Shown: positions 8,902 to 17,785, counted from the stretch's first letter. The stretch is DNA of 35,703 nt from Fidelibacterota bacterium (GCA_013202495.1 JABMQQ010000005.1:1-35703); one strand, 5' to 3'. Notes: a model not told the origin generated them from the letters alone. A program made the numbers and translations.

Positions 8902-9798
8902 GTGGATAGCCTCAAACTTCTTGATTGAGCGTTTCCTCTCCGATAGTTCTTCGGTGTCGGGACTCTGCCTGACAAAATTTACTTTTTCACCCTGATGCAG
9001 ACTGTTTCTGGCAATAAACCAGGTTGGGAAAGCAGCCGATGTTAAGTGTGCACTCTTCCATTCTGAGCAGGGTACGACAGGTTGAATTCCAGGTTGATGA
9101 ATGAGATTTTTCTTCTGACGAATATCCAGATAAACCTGCTGTTGATTCAATTCATAATCTCCAAACGATGATGAGCAGGCATGGGTGAGGACCGAGCTTT
9201 CAACATGAAGCCCTGATCGGAAAGCTGCGGTGTAGTACATTTCATCATATGGCAGTATCATCTTATATGTTTGTCCCCGTAACTGCTGGAAAAAGGTGCT
9301 TTCAATATTCAAAAATTGCAGTCCATCTCCAACAAACCTCACTCTGTCATAATTGTCATCCAATAAATCTTGTATTCTGGGGAGTACATCTTTACCCAGA
9401 ATGGTTACCGTCACCATATTTTCATTATGCCCATTTTCGTGAACGGTAATATGATAATTTTCCCAATCATAGTTGATTGGGTATGATAGAGTAGAAAATA
9501 TTTGTTCATGGATCAACGCCTTCACCTCGCTATTGGAGGCTTGGGATGGGATGTACATTGTGGTTGTGTAAATTTCAGGTGGATACAGCAGTATCCAGAT
9601 TTCAGTATCAGAATTATGAACCTTTGCATGATTAAGAATAGCCTGGATGCGCAAATTCATGGCTGCATCTCCAGGAGCCCGCCTATATGTCATTTCACTT
9701 CCGGAGGTTCCGTGTGGCTTCACGTAAAGGAAGAGTTCAGTTTTGTCCTTTAGATAAGTGAAAAATAAGCGGGCTTTGGATTTTTGTACATGATTCAT
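8890..9798 (-). CDS. Uncharacterised protein, weak resemblance to the PilM/SHS2 fold
   Basis: I do not recognise this 302 aa protein with confidence. It is soluble, with no signal peptide or membrane span. The segment around residues 85-165 (EVKALIHEQIFSTLSYPI, an aromatic WENYHITV strand, VTVTILGKDVLPRIQDLL, then DRVRFVGDGLQFLNIE) is reminiscent of the membrane-proximal half of PilM-type actin-like ATPases in type IV pili. The resemblance is pattern only, and no clear ATP-binding motif is visible. The start ATG has a good ribosome binding site (GGGAAAG, 5 bases away). The gene is monocistronic and convergent with the YwaF-like gene. No other pilus genes are in the window. Confidence 0.6.
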   Translation of the reverse strand: MNHVQKSKARLFFTYLKDKTELFLYVKPHGTSGSEMTYRRAPGDAAMNLRIQAILNHAKVHNSDTEIWILLYPPEIYTTTMYIPSQASNSEVKALIHEQIFSTLSYPINYDWENYHITVHENGHNENMVTVTILGKDVLPRIQDLLDDNYDRVRFVGDGLQFLNIESTFFQQLRGQTYKMILPYDEMYYTAAFRSGLHVESSVLTHACSSSFGDYELNQQQVYLDIRQKKNLIHQPGIQPVVPCSEWKSAHLTSAAFPTWFIARNSLHQGEKVNFVRQSPDTEELSERKRSIKKFEAIHLLD

Positions 9799-10041
9799 AA
9801 GACTTTCCCATGTTTTGTATGCTCATAACAGGGTTGTATTTGGTGCATTCAATTGTGTTTTTGATTTGATTAAAAATAATATTTCTCGTTGTTTTGGCAA
9901 GTACTATTTATGCATATTTTAATAATATATTAAATATATAGTATTTATTGGATATTCGGATACATAATCCTGAGGGATGCCAATATTACCACTCCCAGTA
10001 ATTGTCATTGTAGACAGCATGACTGCTGAATAATTTTGATC
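9799..10041 (+). promoter_or_regulatory. AT-rich divergent intergenic region with a possible manA promoter
   Basis: Between the divergent 8890-9798 gene and manA lies a strongly AT-rich stretch (9830-9960). On the plus strand TTGGCA near 9894 is followed after about 17 bases by TTTTAAT, a loose sigma-70-like pair. Because FCB bacteria often use different promoter consensus sequences, this is only suggestive. No gene, tRNA or hairpin terminator is evident. Confidence 0.25.
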
Positions 10042-11256
10042 ATGCCAAATGAGAAAAATACGGACTGTCAATCCGCAAGACCTTATCGTCTGGAAAACAC
10101 TATTCAGAACTATGCCTGGGGCACACGGAACCATGAAGCTTATATCGCAAAGCTGCTCGGGATCAATCCGGAACCTGGTCAGGCTTATGCTGAATTATGG
10201 ATGGGAGTTCACCCAAATGCACCTTCATCCATTATTGACCTTGAAGAAGGTCCTCTGAGTCTTGCCAAGTGGATTTCGGAGAGACCACAGGAAAGAATAT
10301 CAGGAGGTGGGAGACAAACCGCTCTACCCTATCTCTTTAAGGTGCTGTCTGCTGGAGAAGCTCTAAGTATTCAAGCTCACCCAAACAAACTTCAGGCTGA
10401 AAGTCTACACCAGCTCGATCCGGAGCACTATCCCGATGATAATCACAAGCCAGAGATTGCCGTTGCTATTGATCATCTAGATGCACTCGTTGGATTTATC
10501 TCTGATCAGGAATTTTTTGTTCTCTTGGAAACTTACCCTGAACTCAAATCATTGATAAATCGTAATTCCGAACCCACTGCAAATCTCAAAGAAGGCGTTC
10601 AAGTGCTGTTTCATGTTGAGGAGCATGACGAGAAATCAATTGCCCTCACAACAAACCAGATTCAACAACGCCTCAGCCAAAAAAACAACCCTGATGAAAC
10701 TGAGATACTATTCCTTGACCAGTTTGAGAAGCGCGGACCTGAGGATATTGGGCTTCTGTTTATATTTTTGTTGAATAGAGTCAAACTGGGGCCTGGTGAA
10801 GCTGTTTTTCTAGCTCCGGGTGTCCCCCATGCCTACTTAAAGGGCAATATCATTGAGTGTATGGCAAATTCTGACAATGTCGTTCGACTGGGATTGACGA
10901 GAAAGTTTTGCGATGCAAAAGCACTCCAAGATATACTTGTCTATGATGGCGGTTCTGATTTCAGAGTCACCCAATCCAGGCAGGGTCATCTGAGTGAGTA
11001 TGCTTCGCCTGTATCTGAGTTCAGAATAAAATCACTGGACCTCGCTGAGGGACAATCTGAATTATTCACATCGCGAACCAGTCTGACCATGTTTTTGATT
11101 GTAGAGGGTGAGCTCAGCTTACATTGGGGTGGGGAAAACAACTCCTGTACCTGTATATTGAAACAGGGTCACTCGTTTATCACACCAGCAAATCTAAGTG
11201 AATTCGATATGCTAGCTCGCTTAGATTCGAAACTTTATCTGGTTGAAATTCCTTAG
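10042..11256 (+). CDS. manA: Mannose-6-phosphate isomerase, class I
   Basis: A zinc-dependent type I phosphomannose isomerase interconverting mannose-6-phosphate and fructose-6-phosphate. The N terminus YRLENTIQNYAWGT is typical. The zinc ligands are visible as Gln111 and His113 in IQAHPNK, Glu138 in NHKPEIAVA and His263 in GVPHAYLKG. EAVFLAPGVPH and NVVRLGLTRKFCD are also family signatures. About 404 aa is normal. An upstream TTG at 10036 is in frame, but the ATG at 10042 is the likelier start; neither has a clear ribosome binding site. Together with the phosphomannomutase at 21061 it could feed GDP-mannose synthesis. It is monocistronic, preceded by 237 bases of AT-rich DNA. Confidence 0.95.
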   Translation: MPNEKNTDCQSARPYRLENTIQNYAWGTRNHEAYIAKLLGINPEPGQAYAELWMGVHPNAPSSIIDLEEGPLSLAKWISERPQERISGGGRQTALPYLFKVLSAGEALSIQAHPNKLQAESLHQLDPEHYPDDNHKPEIAVAIDHLDALVGFISDQEFFVLLETYPELKSLINRNSEPTANLKEGVQVLFHVEEHDEKSIALTTNQIQQRLSQKNNPDETEILFLDQFEKRGPEDIGLLFIFLLNRVKLGPGEAVFLAPGVPHAYLKGNIIECMANSDNVVRLGLTRKFCDAKALQDILVYDGGSDFRVTQSRQGHLSEYASPVSEFRIKSLDLAEGQSELFTSRTSLTMFLIVEGELSLHWGGENNSCTCILKQGHSFITPANLSEFDMLARLDSKLYLVEIP

Positions 11257-11263
11257 ATCTTAA

Positions 11264-11842
11264 TTAGGTAGCCTTGGCTTGAATCCTGAATTTGTCTGAT
11301 ACAATGGTGGGTTTCACACTGGCCCAGCGTAACATGAGATTTACTGACTCGCTCATATCGTCCAATTTAATTGGATCAAGATAGGCAGTCACCTGCACAA
11401 AATAATCTTGCTCACCTGACAGATTTTCGGTATTCACAATAACAAGATTGGTCACAGAAATATATGTATCTTTTGCAGCCTCAATGGTAAAGAACCGCTC
11501 CAACTCGCGGCTTTCTGAGTTAACCAGATAATAGCTCTCTGTCTCCTCGTCAAAACGAAAACCATTTACGACTTCTTTCATCTGGATTGGTTTGGCTACG
11601 CCAGGAGCAAAGAGTTCAAAGCGAAAATGGAGGGTAATATTTTCTCCGGAGAGCAACACATCATCCAGGGTCTCAGTAAATGAATCCGCTAGTTTAGTAC
11701 TGCACACAATCTCATGTTTTACACCAGAGTATTGAAGATCAAGCCCTTCAAACCATGGATTTGAGGTAACCACAGATGACAGAAATAGTTGGGTAACTGC
11801 AATGAGGGAAGCATTAAAAGTCTGTGTTAAGAATTCAAACAT
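11264..11842 (-). CDS. DUF4390-like protein
   Basis: A 192 aa protein I assign only tentatively. After a hydrophobic N terminus (residues 5-26, possibly a signal or membrane anchor) it looks like a single beta-rich domain: a strand with ITLHFRFELFAPG, then FRFDEETESYYLVNSESRELERFF, then VQVTAYLDPIKL and a C-terminal LRWASVKPTIVSDKFRI. The order (long strand, FxxDxxTxxY, final SxxxxRI) resembles the DUF4390 family of small exported proteins of unknown function. It lies 6 bases after the DUF3667 gene on the same strand, so the two are probably expressed together. The stop is 7 bases from the convergent manA stop. Confidence 0.6.
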   Translation of the reverse strand: MFEFLTQTFNASLIAVTQLFLSSVVTSNPWFEGLDLQYSGVKHEIVCSTKLADSFTETLDDVLLSGENITLHFRFELFAPGVAKPIQMKEVVNGFRFDEETESYYLVNSESRELERFFTIEAAKDTYISVTNLVIVNTENLSGEQDYFVQVTAYLDPIKLDDMSESVNLMLRWASVKPTIVSDKFRIQAKAT

Positions 11843-11848
11843 GGTACA

Positions 11849-12769
11849 TCAAGAATTGCCCATGACCAGACCAACTGCCGTGACAACCATGGTGAGTGTC
11901 ATAACCAATATGGTAGTAACTCCATAGCTAAGGAGCAGCAACACCATCTTCGAAGTAGTTTTGGCATAGGATTGCTCATAAAATTGTTTCATGGCGATGT
12001 ATAAGTATATCAAACTTAAAATTATCACAAGCCACATGGTCAGCTTAAAGTCCAAAATGATGGTAAAAATAAGGAGGCTGAAAATAAAGGCGTGGACGTG
12101 GAGGCTGAAAACAAGATGCTCAATGTAGAGTTTTTTCCTGCGCCAGTAGAGCACCTTGAGTTGAAGCGCTGCCACGGGGAGTAGCAGAAACATCATTTTA
12201 GCAAAATTATCGCTAAAATTGGACAGAAAATCACCCTGATTTACATCGTATTGACCCCCTCCTAAAGGCAATTGCATACCAGACTGGGAACTGTCAGGAT
12301 CCGCGGCTACCAAACCAGATCCATCATAACTCAAAGCGTCATTGGTCAATGAATTCTGCTTCGATTCGAGGGCATTTTCCAATGCATTATCAAGATCACC
12401 AGTTTCAGTAATTTCCTTAAAGAATTCATTGTTCTGAACGCTTGGAAGGAGGGTGTTCAAAGTTAGTGAGAGGAAAAAAAGAACACTGGCTACCAGATAA
12501 ATTCGAACTGGTGGCAGATACCTGACTCTTCGACCCTTCACATACTCAGTGGTCAAGAACCCAGGTTTGGTGAAAAGAAGTCTCAGAGTTCTCAATACAC
12601 GAGAATCAACATCAAGCAGTTCTTCCAAAAAAACTGAGAAAAAGTCCTTAAAAGTGAGGTTGTATTCCTTGTTTTTCTGTCCGCATTCCGGACAAAATTG
12701 TGAGCTTAGGGGCGAGCCACAGTTTAGACATTCCGTACGTTGCGGTATTCTTGGCTTTTGTTTGCTCAT
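11849..12769 (-). CDS. DUF3667 family membrane protein with N-terminal zinc ribbon
   Basis: An inner-membrane protein of unknown function. Cys14-x2-Cys17 and Cys26-x2-Cys29 (CLNCGS and CPECGQ) form a zinc-ribbon finger. The DUF3667 core LTFKDFFSVFLEELLDVDSRVLRTLR-LLFTKPGFLTTEYV-KGRRVRYLPPVRIY follows, then about five transmembrane segments (from roughly residue 93, and from 190 to the end). Between the first two lies an acidic, serine-rich soluble insert of about 80 residues. DUF3667 proteins are common in Bacteroidetes and relatives, which helps to place the organism. The gene is divergent from the GNAT at 12836 and cotranscribed with the DUF4390-like gene. Confidence 0.85.
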   Translation of the reverse strand: MSKQKPRIPQRTECLNCGSPLSSQFCPECGQKNKEYNLTFKDFFSVFLEELLDVDSRVLRTLRLLFTKPGFLTTEYVKGRRVRYLPPVRIYLVASVLFFLSLTLNTLLPSVQNNEFFKEITETGDLDNALENALESKQNSLTNDALSYDGSGLVAADPDSSQSGMQLPLGGGQYDVNQGDFLSNFSDNFAKMMFLLLPVAALQLKVLYWRRKKLYIEHLVFSLHVHAFIFSLLIFTIILDFKLTMWLVIILSLIYLYIAMKQFYEQSYAKTTSKMVLLLLSYGVTTILVMTLTMVVTAVGLVMGNS

Positions 12770-12777
12770 AACTAAAG

Positions 12778-12789
12778 TCTAAATTTAGA
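12778..12789. promoter_or_regulatory. 12-base perfect palindrome in divergent promoter region
   Basis: TCTAAATTTAGA is a perfect palindrome lying 9 bases upstream of the DUF3667 start and 47 bases upstream of the GNAT start. It could be an operator serving both genes. AT-rich palindromes of this size also occur by chance, so support is weak. Confidence 0.25.
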
Positions 12790-12835
12790 TGGAAATCTGG
12801 ACAGGGTAAGTCTTTTTTCATATTAGCAACTATTA

Positions 12836-13291
12836 ATGGAGATAATCGAAATTTTACCGCACCTTGAAATACGTTCTGAAGCAGTTGAACTCAATATGGT
12901 CAATTCACTTGAAAGGATGATATTTGGTAAAGCCAGGGCTACTGAATCAAGGTTGGAGAAGATTCGGCAACAGAATGCGCTGCTTTTAATCGCTTATGAT
13001 GGTGATAGTCCAATTGGTTTTAAACTGGGATATATGATAGAAGGTGCTCAAACTTTCTTTTCCTGGTTAGGCGGAGTGCATGAAGACTATCGTCGACAGG
13101 GAATAGCTCAAGCCCTTCTGGATTTTCAGGAGCATCAGGTTAAAACAATGGGAATTGCTATCATATATTTTACAAGCTTCGATCGTTTTCCAGAAATGAT
13201 TCAGCTCGGTAAGAAAAATAACTATATCCTGGTTAAGACCGCTTTGGATGGTGGAGAGAAAAAATACTGGTTCGAGAAGCAACTTCTCTAG
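12836..13291 (+). CDS. GNAT family N-acetyltransferase
   Basis: A single-domain GCN5-related acetyltransferase of 151 aa, substrate unknown. The acetyl-CoA binding motif A is visible as WLGGVHEDYRRQGIAQALL (residues 76-94), with R-R-x-G-x-A for pyrophosphate contact. It is preceded by the IGFKLGYM strand and followed by IIYFTSFDRFPEMIQLGKK, the motif B region ending in a typical FxxxNNYILVK element. The ATG start lacks a convincing Shine-Dalgarno. It stands alone between the divergent DUF3667 gene and the two secreted-protein genes 100 bases downstream. Confidence 0.85.
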   Translation: MEIIEILPHLEIRSEAVELNMVNSLERMIFGKARATESRLEKIRQQNALLLIAYDGDSPIGFKLGYMIEGAQTFFSWLGGVHEDYRRQGIAQALLDFQEHQVKTMGIAIIYFTSFDRFPEMIQLGKKNNYILVKTALDGGEKKYWFEKQLL

Positions 13292-13393
13292 TTCAGATTT
13301 TACTAAATATCACCTGGATTCAGAGTCATTTCATACTTCTCAGTTTTAACTGTTGGGTTAGTTTAAAGGCATCGCACTGAGGAGAGTTGGGTT

Positions 13394-14074
13394 ATGTTAA
13401 ATATGAATAGAAACAATATCATCAGATCAATTTTACTAATAGTAATCATGCTTTCACCGTTGATTGCTCAGTCACAATCAAAAGATGCTGACGTTCGAGC
13501 TCTCCACCGTGAGATAGATAAACTCAGTGAGATGGTGACAAAGCTGAAAGCAGAACAGGCCAGATCTTACAGCATAGAAGCTGAAATTAAATCGCCCAGT
13601 GCTGGCTTTAACAAGCGTGATAGCCTAAGATTGGTTCGTTTGAAGAAAAAACAGGCAGAATCCCGAGTTAGAATTGATCAAATCACCTTAGACATTATTA
13701 AAATCAGCAAACGATTAGAAGATCCCGGTAAGCGCTATGCTCTGGCAAAACGGATGCAGCAACCCAAGGTGGTCCAAAAAGTACCCCGTCCTAAAGGAGA
13801 GCCTGATTCAACAGAAGTTCCACAAGTGGTCACTGCCCGCTCAATAGATTTAGCCTCAGTAAAATTGGTTCGTAAGGGCAAATCCTTAGACCAGGCTCGC
13901 CTCCTAACCATCGACGCCCTTAGCAATGGACAGGTTCTGAAATTCTATCAGAATTTGGATAAAAATGCACGCTACGAGTTGTATGATATTGCGGACGAAA
14001 TAGTAAGATCTGATAAAATTGAACTCGTTGATGCCCGTCGATCAGCTATTTATTTCTTTCTGTTCACCAAGTGA
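13394..14074 (+). CDS. Secreted coiled-coil protein of unknown function
   Basis: I do not recognise a family. The 226 aa protein begins with a clear signal peptide (NRNNIIRS positive region, ILLIVIMLSPLIA core, cleavage near AQSQS). A charged, probably coiled-coil segment follows, with heptad-like HREIDKLSEMVTKLKAEQ (about 35-52) and a second helix rich in K/R/E up to about residue 115. A proline-rich linker and a compact C-terminal domain (ARRSAIYFFLF at the end) complete it. AGGAG lies about 9 bases before the ATG. The stop overlaps the next gene's GTG start, so the pair is translationally coupled. A periplasmic or envelope-associated role is likely from the signal peptide alone. Confidence 0.75.
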   Translation: MLNMNRNNIIRSILLIVIMLSPLIAQSQSKDADVRALHREIDKLSEMVTKLKAEQARSYSIEAEIKSPSAGFNKRDSLRLVRLKKKQAESRVRIDQITLDIIKISKRLEDPGKRYALAKRMQQPKVVQKVPRPKGEPDSTEVPQVVTARSIDLASVKLVRKGKSLDQARLLTIDALSNGQVLKFYQNLDKNARYELYDIADEIVRSDKIELVDARRSAIYFFLFTK

Positions 14075-14988
14075 TTTCCAGACTCTCCAGCATAATTGTA
14101 ATTGCCCTGCTCATCGGTGGATGCAGTGGTGGCAAAATCTCCTACTACAAGAAAGGTGATACTCACACTCGTGAGTTTCTGAATCACGTCAAAGAGCGCA
14201 ACTCAATACGAGGTGATTACTTTGAAGTGAAGCGCAATGACAAGGGTCAGATCACCTCAGCCAAATATTATTCATCTGGAAAAAACCTGGTTGAAAAAAG
14301 CAACTATACTTACACCCGCAAAGGGCAACTACTGAGGCATCAACAAACAGAATTTTTTGACAATGGTCCACCCAGAATATCACGAGAATGGCATTATGAA
14401 AAGGGACGAGTGATAAAACGTGAAGAACAGTGGTTCACCCGGTCTCACACCCTTGAAAAGAAACTGACTATTTATTACGATATGAATCAAAAACCATATC
14501 TGGAGGAAACCTGGGGTTTGGGTCGTAAGATTGAAAGTTCAACTGAATACCATTACGACTATGAGCATCGGCTTGACAAATCGCGCCGTAATTTTTTTCT
14601 CCCCAGTGGTGAATTACGGGATTATTGGTTAACCATTTATAACGATGAAGTTCAGATTGTTAATGAGGATCATTATCTCCCCGACAATTCGCTCATCGCT
14701 TTCTATCGATATAGTTATCACCCAGTTAAGAGTTATCGGGAACATGAGGAAATTTTGGATGAAGATCGCGGCATATTTATTTCTCGCAGGTACAATGAAT
14801 ATGGACAGCTACTCATAGAAGTGGAAAAAGATCGACATTTTGTGCTGATGAAAAAGACTGTATATGAATACAATGATAAGCACCAACCAAAATTAGTTCA
14901 TGCGTACAACAAGGATGGGAAATTGGTGAAGACTTCAAAATATAAAAAGCCCCGTATTCTGGAAACATACAGGACACCTGGACTTTAG
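14071..14988 (+). CDS. Lipoprotein with beta-hairpin (MORN/YwqK-like) repeats
   Basis: The protein starts with a lipoprotein signal peptide, lipobox IGGC with acylation at Cys18, and is therefore probably anchored in the outer or inner membrane. The rest is built of repeated short beta-hairpin units with aromatic residues and a central asparagine or lysine-glycine turn, for example YTYTRKGQLLRH, REWHYEKGRVIKREEQW, YRYSYHPVKSY and YEYNDKHQPKLVHAYNKDGK. These resemble MORN, YD or YwqK-type repeats. Function is unknown. The start is GTG overlapping the upstream stop (GTGA). Together with the 13394 gene it forms a two-gene secreted-protein unit; the DJ-1 gene follows 10 bases later and may belong to it. 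Confidence 0.7.
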   Translation: MISRLSSIIVIALLIGGCSGGKISYYKKGDTHTREFLNHVKERNSIRGDYFEVKRNDKGQITSAKYYSSGKNLVEKSNYTYTRKGQLLRHQQTEFFDNGPPRISREWHYEKGRVIKREEQWFTRSHTLEKKLTIYYDMNQKPYLEETWGLGRKIESSTEYHYDYEHRLDKSRRNFFLPSGELRDYWLTIYNDEVQIVNEDHYLPDNSLIAFYRYSYHPVKSYREHEEILDEDRGIFISRRYNEYGQLLIEVEKDRHFVLMKKTVYEYNDKHQPKLVHAYNKDGKLVKTSKYKKPRILETYRTPGL

Positions 14989-14998
14989 GAGGTTTTAG

Positions 14999-15547
14999 AT
15001 GAAGAAGATTTTGGTACCCCTGGCTGAAGGATTCGAGGAAATCGAAGCCATCACCATTATTGATCTTCTGCGTCGAGCCGGAGCAGAAGTTATCATTGCC
15101 TCACTGGAAAAACGGAATGTTCAGGGATCCCATGGACTAAAAGTCATAGCCGATACGGTTCTGGATGAAGTCCTCAATGAGGAATTTGAGATGGTTGTAC
15201 TACCTGGAGGTGTTCCTGGAGCTCCAAATCTCATGGGTGACGCTCGAATTATCAAACTTCTGAAGGATCAAGCCGCAGCCAGTAAGACTTCTGCTGCCAT
15301 TTGTGCTGCACCAGCAGTCCTGCAGGAAGCTGGTCTCACCCAAGATAAGAAAATTACTTCTCACCCAGCCTGGGCTGAACGTATGACCACTGCTATTCAC
15401 ACTGGAGCACGTGTGGAAACTGCCGAACTCCTGGTAACAGGTCAAGCTGCAGGAAGTGCCATGGAATTTTCTTTCAAACTGATTGAGATCCTCTTCGGGA
15501 AAGAAAAAGTCACCGAAATCAATGCAGGGGTTCTGGCAAAACTATAA
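14999..15547 (+). CDS. DJ-1/PfpI (YajL-like) family protein
   Basis: A 182 aa glutamine-amidotransferase-like protein of the DJ-1/ThiJ family, proposed in relatives to act as chaperone or in protection from carbonyl and oxidative stress. The elbow cysteine is Cys102 in AAICAAPAVL, and the conserved glutamate is Glu16 in AEGFEEIEA. VLPGGVPGAPNL (67-78) and GSAMEFSFKLIE (near 157) fit the DJ-1 subgroup rather than the protease-like PfpI. Hydrolysis or deglycase activity should not be assumed. An excellent Shine-Dalgarno (AGGAGG) precedes the ATG. The gene is probably read with the two upstream secreted-protein genes and ends 1 base from the convergent hydrolase gene. Confidence 0.93.
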   Translation: MKKILVPLAEGFEEIEAITIIDLLRRAGAEVIIASLEKRNVQGSHGLKVIADTVLDEVLNEEFEMVVLPGGVPGAPNLMGDARIIKLLKDQAAASKTSAAICAAPAVLQEAGLTQDKKITSHPAWAERMTTAIHTGARVETAELLVTGQAAGSAMEFSFKLIEILFGKEKVTEINAGVLAKL

Positions 15548-15548
15548 G

Positions 15549-16760
15549 CTATTGACTCGCTGTTCTTATGCTGTCGAACCACGCTTCAGCAAGAACCATT
15601 GAAAGAATAAATCCACTGGTATGATCTGCGCCTGGTAAAGTGACCAGATCTACACTCAGTCCACCATTAGCCTGCAAAGATGCATAAGCACTTAAGGTAT
15701 TATCAATTGAAACTGTACTGTCAGCAGTCCCGTGATACAATCTGACAGGTGCTATAGGCCCCCAGTCCAACAAAGTATTCTCTTCCAGGGCTGTCTGGAT
15801 GGCAACTTCTTGTCCTGCAAAAAAGGCCGTGGTAAAATCTGTTTTAAAAAGAGAATCTATGATGGTAGTAAGCGTATCATTCACATCAGTTAGTTCCTGG
15901 GTACCATCATATAGACTCGGTAACATAGATGCATAGGGCTCATTAAAGATATCAGAGAGACGATTCCAGCCGTAGATATCATCATATGCCACCACCACAT
16001 AGGCCAGAAAGGCTGGAATATCATAAGTATCCCTGCTCAAGAGGTTGCGAGTGGATCCAAGTAGGTCATAGGGACCAGACATGGGGGCAACTGCGGTTAC
16101 ATTAAATTCATCTGAATAATCTGTTTCGATATTTTTATGAGCGGCCATGGTGACGTATCCACCTTCAGAATATCCAGAAAGAAACAGACGATCACTCAAG
16201 GTCATTTCATTTTCACATGCATAAGCCTTTGCTGCTCGTATCATATCAATAACCGGGTTAGCTGACAATTGTGCATGCAGATAAGGATGTAATAGTTCAG
16301 ATTGCCCTAATCCAATGTAGTCTGGAGCAATGACCAAATATCCCTTCATCGCCATTAATAGACCATCAATAGCATAATAAAAATTAACTGACCCAACATC
16401 TGTTCTTTTAAGCGTTGTCCCATGTTGGGTACTTAATACATCCAGACTATCTAACCCCACAGGAATGAACATAGTACCTGAAACGATTATGATATTACCA
16501 TTTTTATCTCGAGTATTGTAGGTGATAGAGTATACATCTGTGGAATAGTCCAACTCATAATTAATTGGGAGATAGGCACTAAGCGCTGCCTGGACTTGTG
16601 ATGGCGTGATTGTTATTTTTAATTCGGATTGAATGAGAGTACCTGGAAGCCCGGCAGGATTACAGATATTAATTTCCGGCTCATTATTTTGCTCTTTATC
16701 GCATGAACTAAGCATCAATAGCATACTTAAAAGTGTGAGAGTGTATCGGTTTTTCATCAT
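15549..16760 (-). CDS. Lipoprotein alpha/beta hydrolase (secreted lipase/peptidase-like)
   Basis: An exported serine hydrolase. The signal peptide ends in a lipobox (LSSCDKE, Cys20), followed by a short acidic linker. The hydrolase core shows the substrate-side STQHGTT, VIAPDYIGLGQS, nucleophile Ser198 in LSGYSEGGYVTMAAH, probable acid Asp in YHGTADSTV and base His in GADHTSGF near the C terminus. It resembles bacterial secretory lipase or prolyl-oligopeptidase-like enzymes; the substrate is unknown. I place the start at the ATG at 16760 (AAGGG 9 bases upstream) instead of an in-frame TTG at 16769. It is 12 bases downstream of the PfkB kinase stop, so cotranscription is likely. Confidence 0.85.
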   Translation of the reverse strand: MMKNRYTLTLLSMLLMLSSCDKEQNNEPEINICNPAGLPGTLIQSELKITITPSQVQAALSAYLPINYELDYSTDVYSITYNTRDKNGNIIIVSGTMFIPVGLDSLDVLSTQHGTTLKRTDVGSVNFYYAIDGLLMAMKGYLVIAPDYIGLGQSELLHPYLHAQLSANPVIDMIRAAKAYACENEMTLSDRLFLSGYSEGGYVTMAAHKNIETDYSDEFNVTAVAPMSGPYDLLGSTRNLLSRDTYDIPAFLAYVVVAYDDIYGWNRLSDIFNEPYASMLPSLYDGTQELTDVNDTLTTIIDSLFKTDFTTAFFAGQEVAIQTALEENTLLDWGPIAPVRLYHGTADSTVSIDNTLSAYASLQANGGLSVDLVTLPGADHTSGFILSMVLAEAWFDSIRTASQ

Positions 16761-16772
16761 ATAGAACAACCC

Positions 16773-17672
16773 TTAGAATTGACTTAAAATTACAAATTCA
16801 TCATAGCGCGCTTCCAGATCCGATTCCTCCAGATAAGTAATCCCATCCACTGAAAAATCCTGAACACAGAACGAAGCGAGAACGGATCCAAATACCACGG
16901 CCAATTTCATGTTATCAAATGAATGATCTTTTGATTGATCAAGATAACCAATAAGGGCACCCACAAAGGTATCACCTGCACCAGTTGGATCCTTGACTTC
17001 ATCCATCACAAGACCGGGGACACTGAAAATCTGGTTATCATGGAAAAGGAGTGCACCATGTTGACCCTTTTTGATCACCACCCATTCCGGACCCATCGCA
17101 TGAAGTTTGCTGGCAGCTTTTTTATAGTTGCGCTCTTGTGTAAGCATCCGGGCTTCTTCATCATTAATCACCAGCATATCCACCCGCTTTATCAGGGTCA
17201 ACAGGTCTTCCAGAGCAGTATCAATCCATAGATTCATGGTATCAAGCACCACGAATGACTCAGCTTCAAGCTGGTCTAGTACATGGTGCTGCAGACCGGG
17301 ATGGATGTTTGCCAGTAAAACATAGGCTGCATTTTTGTAGACCGCTGGCAAAATTGGGTTGAAGGTTTCGAAAACATTCAATTCGGTAAAGAGTGTCGTT
17401 CTGTCATCAAAGTTTTCTGCATAACGTCCCCCCCACCGAAAGGTCTTACCTTCTTCCACAGTCATGCCCTCCAGATTTATCTGGTGATCTTTAAAAAGAG
17501 TGACAACCGAGTCCGGAAAATCATTCCCAACTACGCCGACAATATTGGGGTGGGTAAAATAACTGGCGGCGATGGAGCAATAGCTACTGGATCCACCAGG
17601 GACCTCGGCGACAGTACCCGTTGGTGTTTCAATGGTATCCAGGGCAAGTGATCCAACAATGATAAGAGACAT
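16773..17672 (-). CDS. PfkB family carbohydrate/nucleoside kinase
   Basis: A ribokinase-like ATP-dependent kinase of 299 aa. The N-terminal IIVGSLALDTIETP and the GGSSSYCSIAASY glycine motif are typical of PfkB signature 1. The C-terminal signature DPTGAGDTFVGAL (228-240) carries the catalytic base Asp234 and the anion hole. The N/E-rich VINDEEARML strand in the middle is also diagnostic. The exact substrate (ribose, adenosine, a sugar phosphate or another alcohol) cannot be told from sequence. It probably shares a transcript with the downstream lipoprotein hydrolase. Divergent from the CcmH-like gene with 113 bases between. Confidence 0.92.
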   Translation of the reverse strand: MSLIIVGSLALDTIETPTGTVAEVPGGSSSYCSIAASYFTHPNIVGVVGNDFPDSVVTLFKDHQINLEGMTVEEGKTFRWGGRYAENFDDRTTLFTELNVFETFNPILPAVYKNAAYVLLANIHPGLQHHVLDQLEAESFVVLDTMNLWIDTALEDLLTLIKRVDMLVINDEEARMLTQERNYKKAASKLHAMGPEWVVIKKGQHGALLFHDNQIFSVPGLVMDEVKDPTGAGDTFVGALIGYLDQSKDHSFDNMKLAVVFGSVLASFCVQDFSVDGITYLEESDLEARYDEFVILSQF

Positions 17673-17785
17673 GAATTTTCCTTATATTTTCAATTTCACT
17701 TTTAAGGTCCACAAAATGCTACGCAATCCCCCTCTCGACAATGAATTTCCATTGAGAACCCTGTTTTCTCGTCTAGATTCTCCAC

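Noticed and set aside
11256-11264. Terminator between manA and the DUF4390-like gene
   Set aside because: Only 7 bases separate the convergent stops and no stable hairpin with a U-tract is present.
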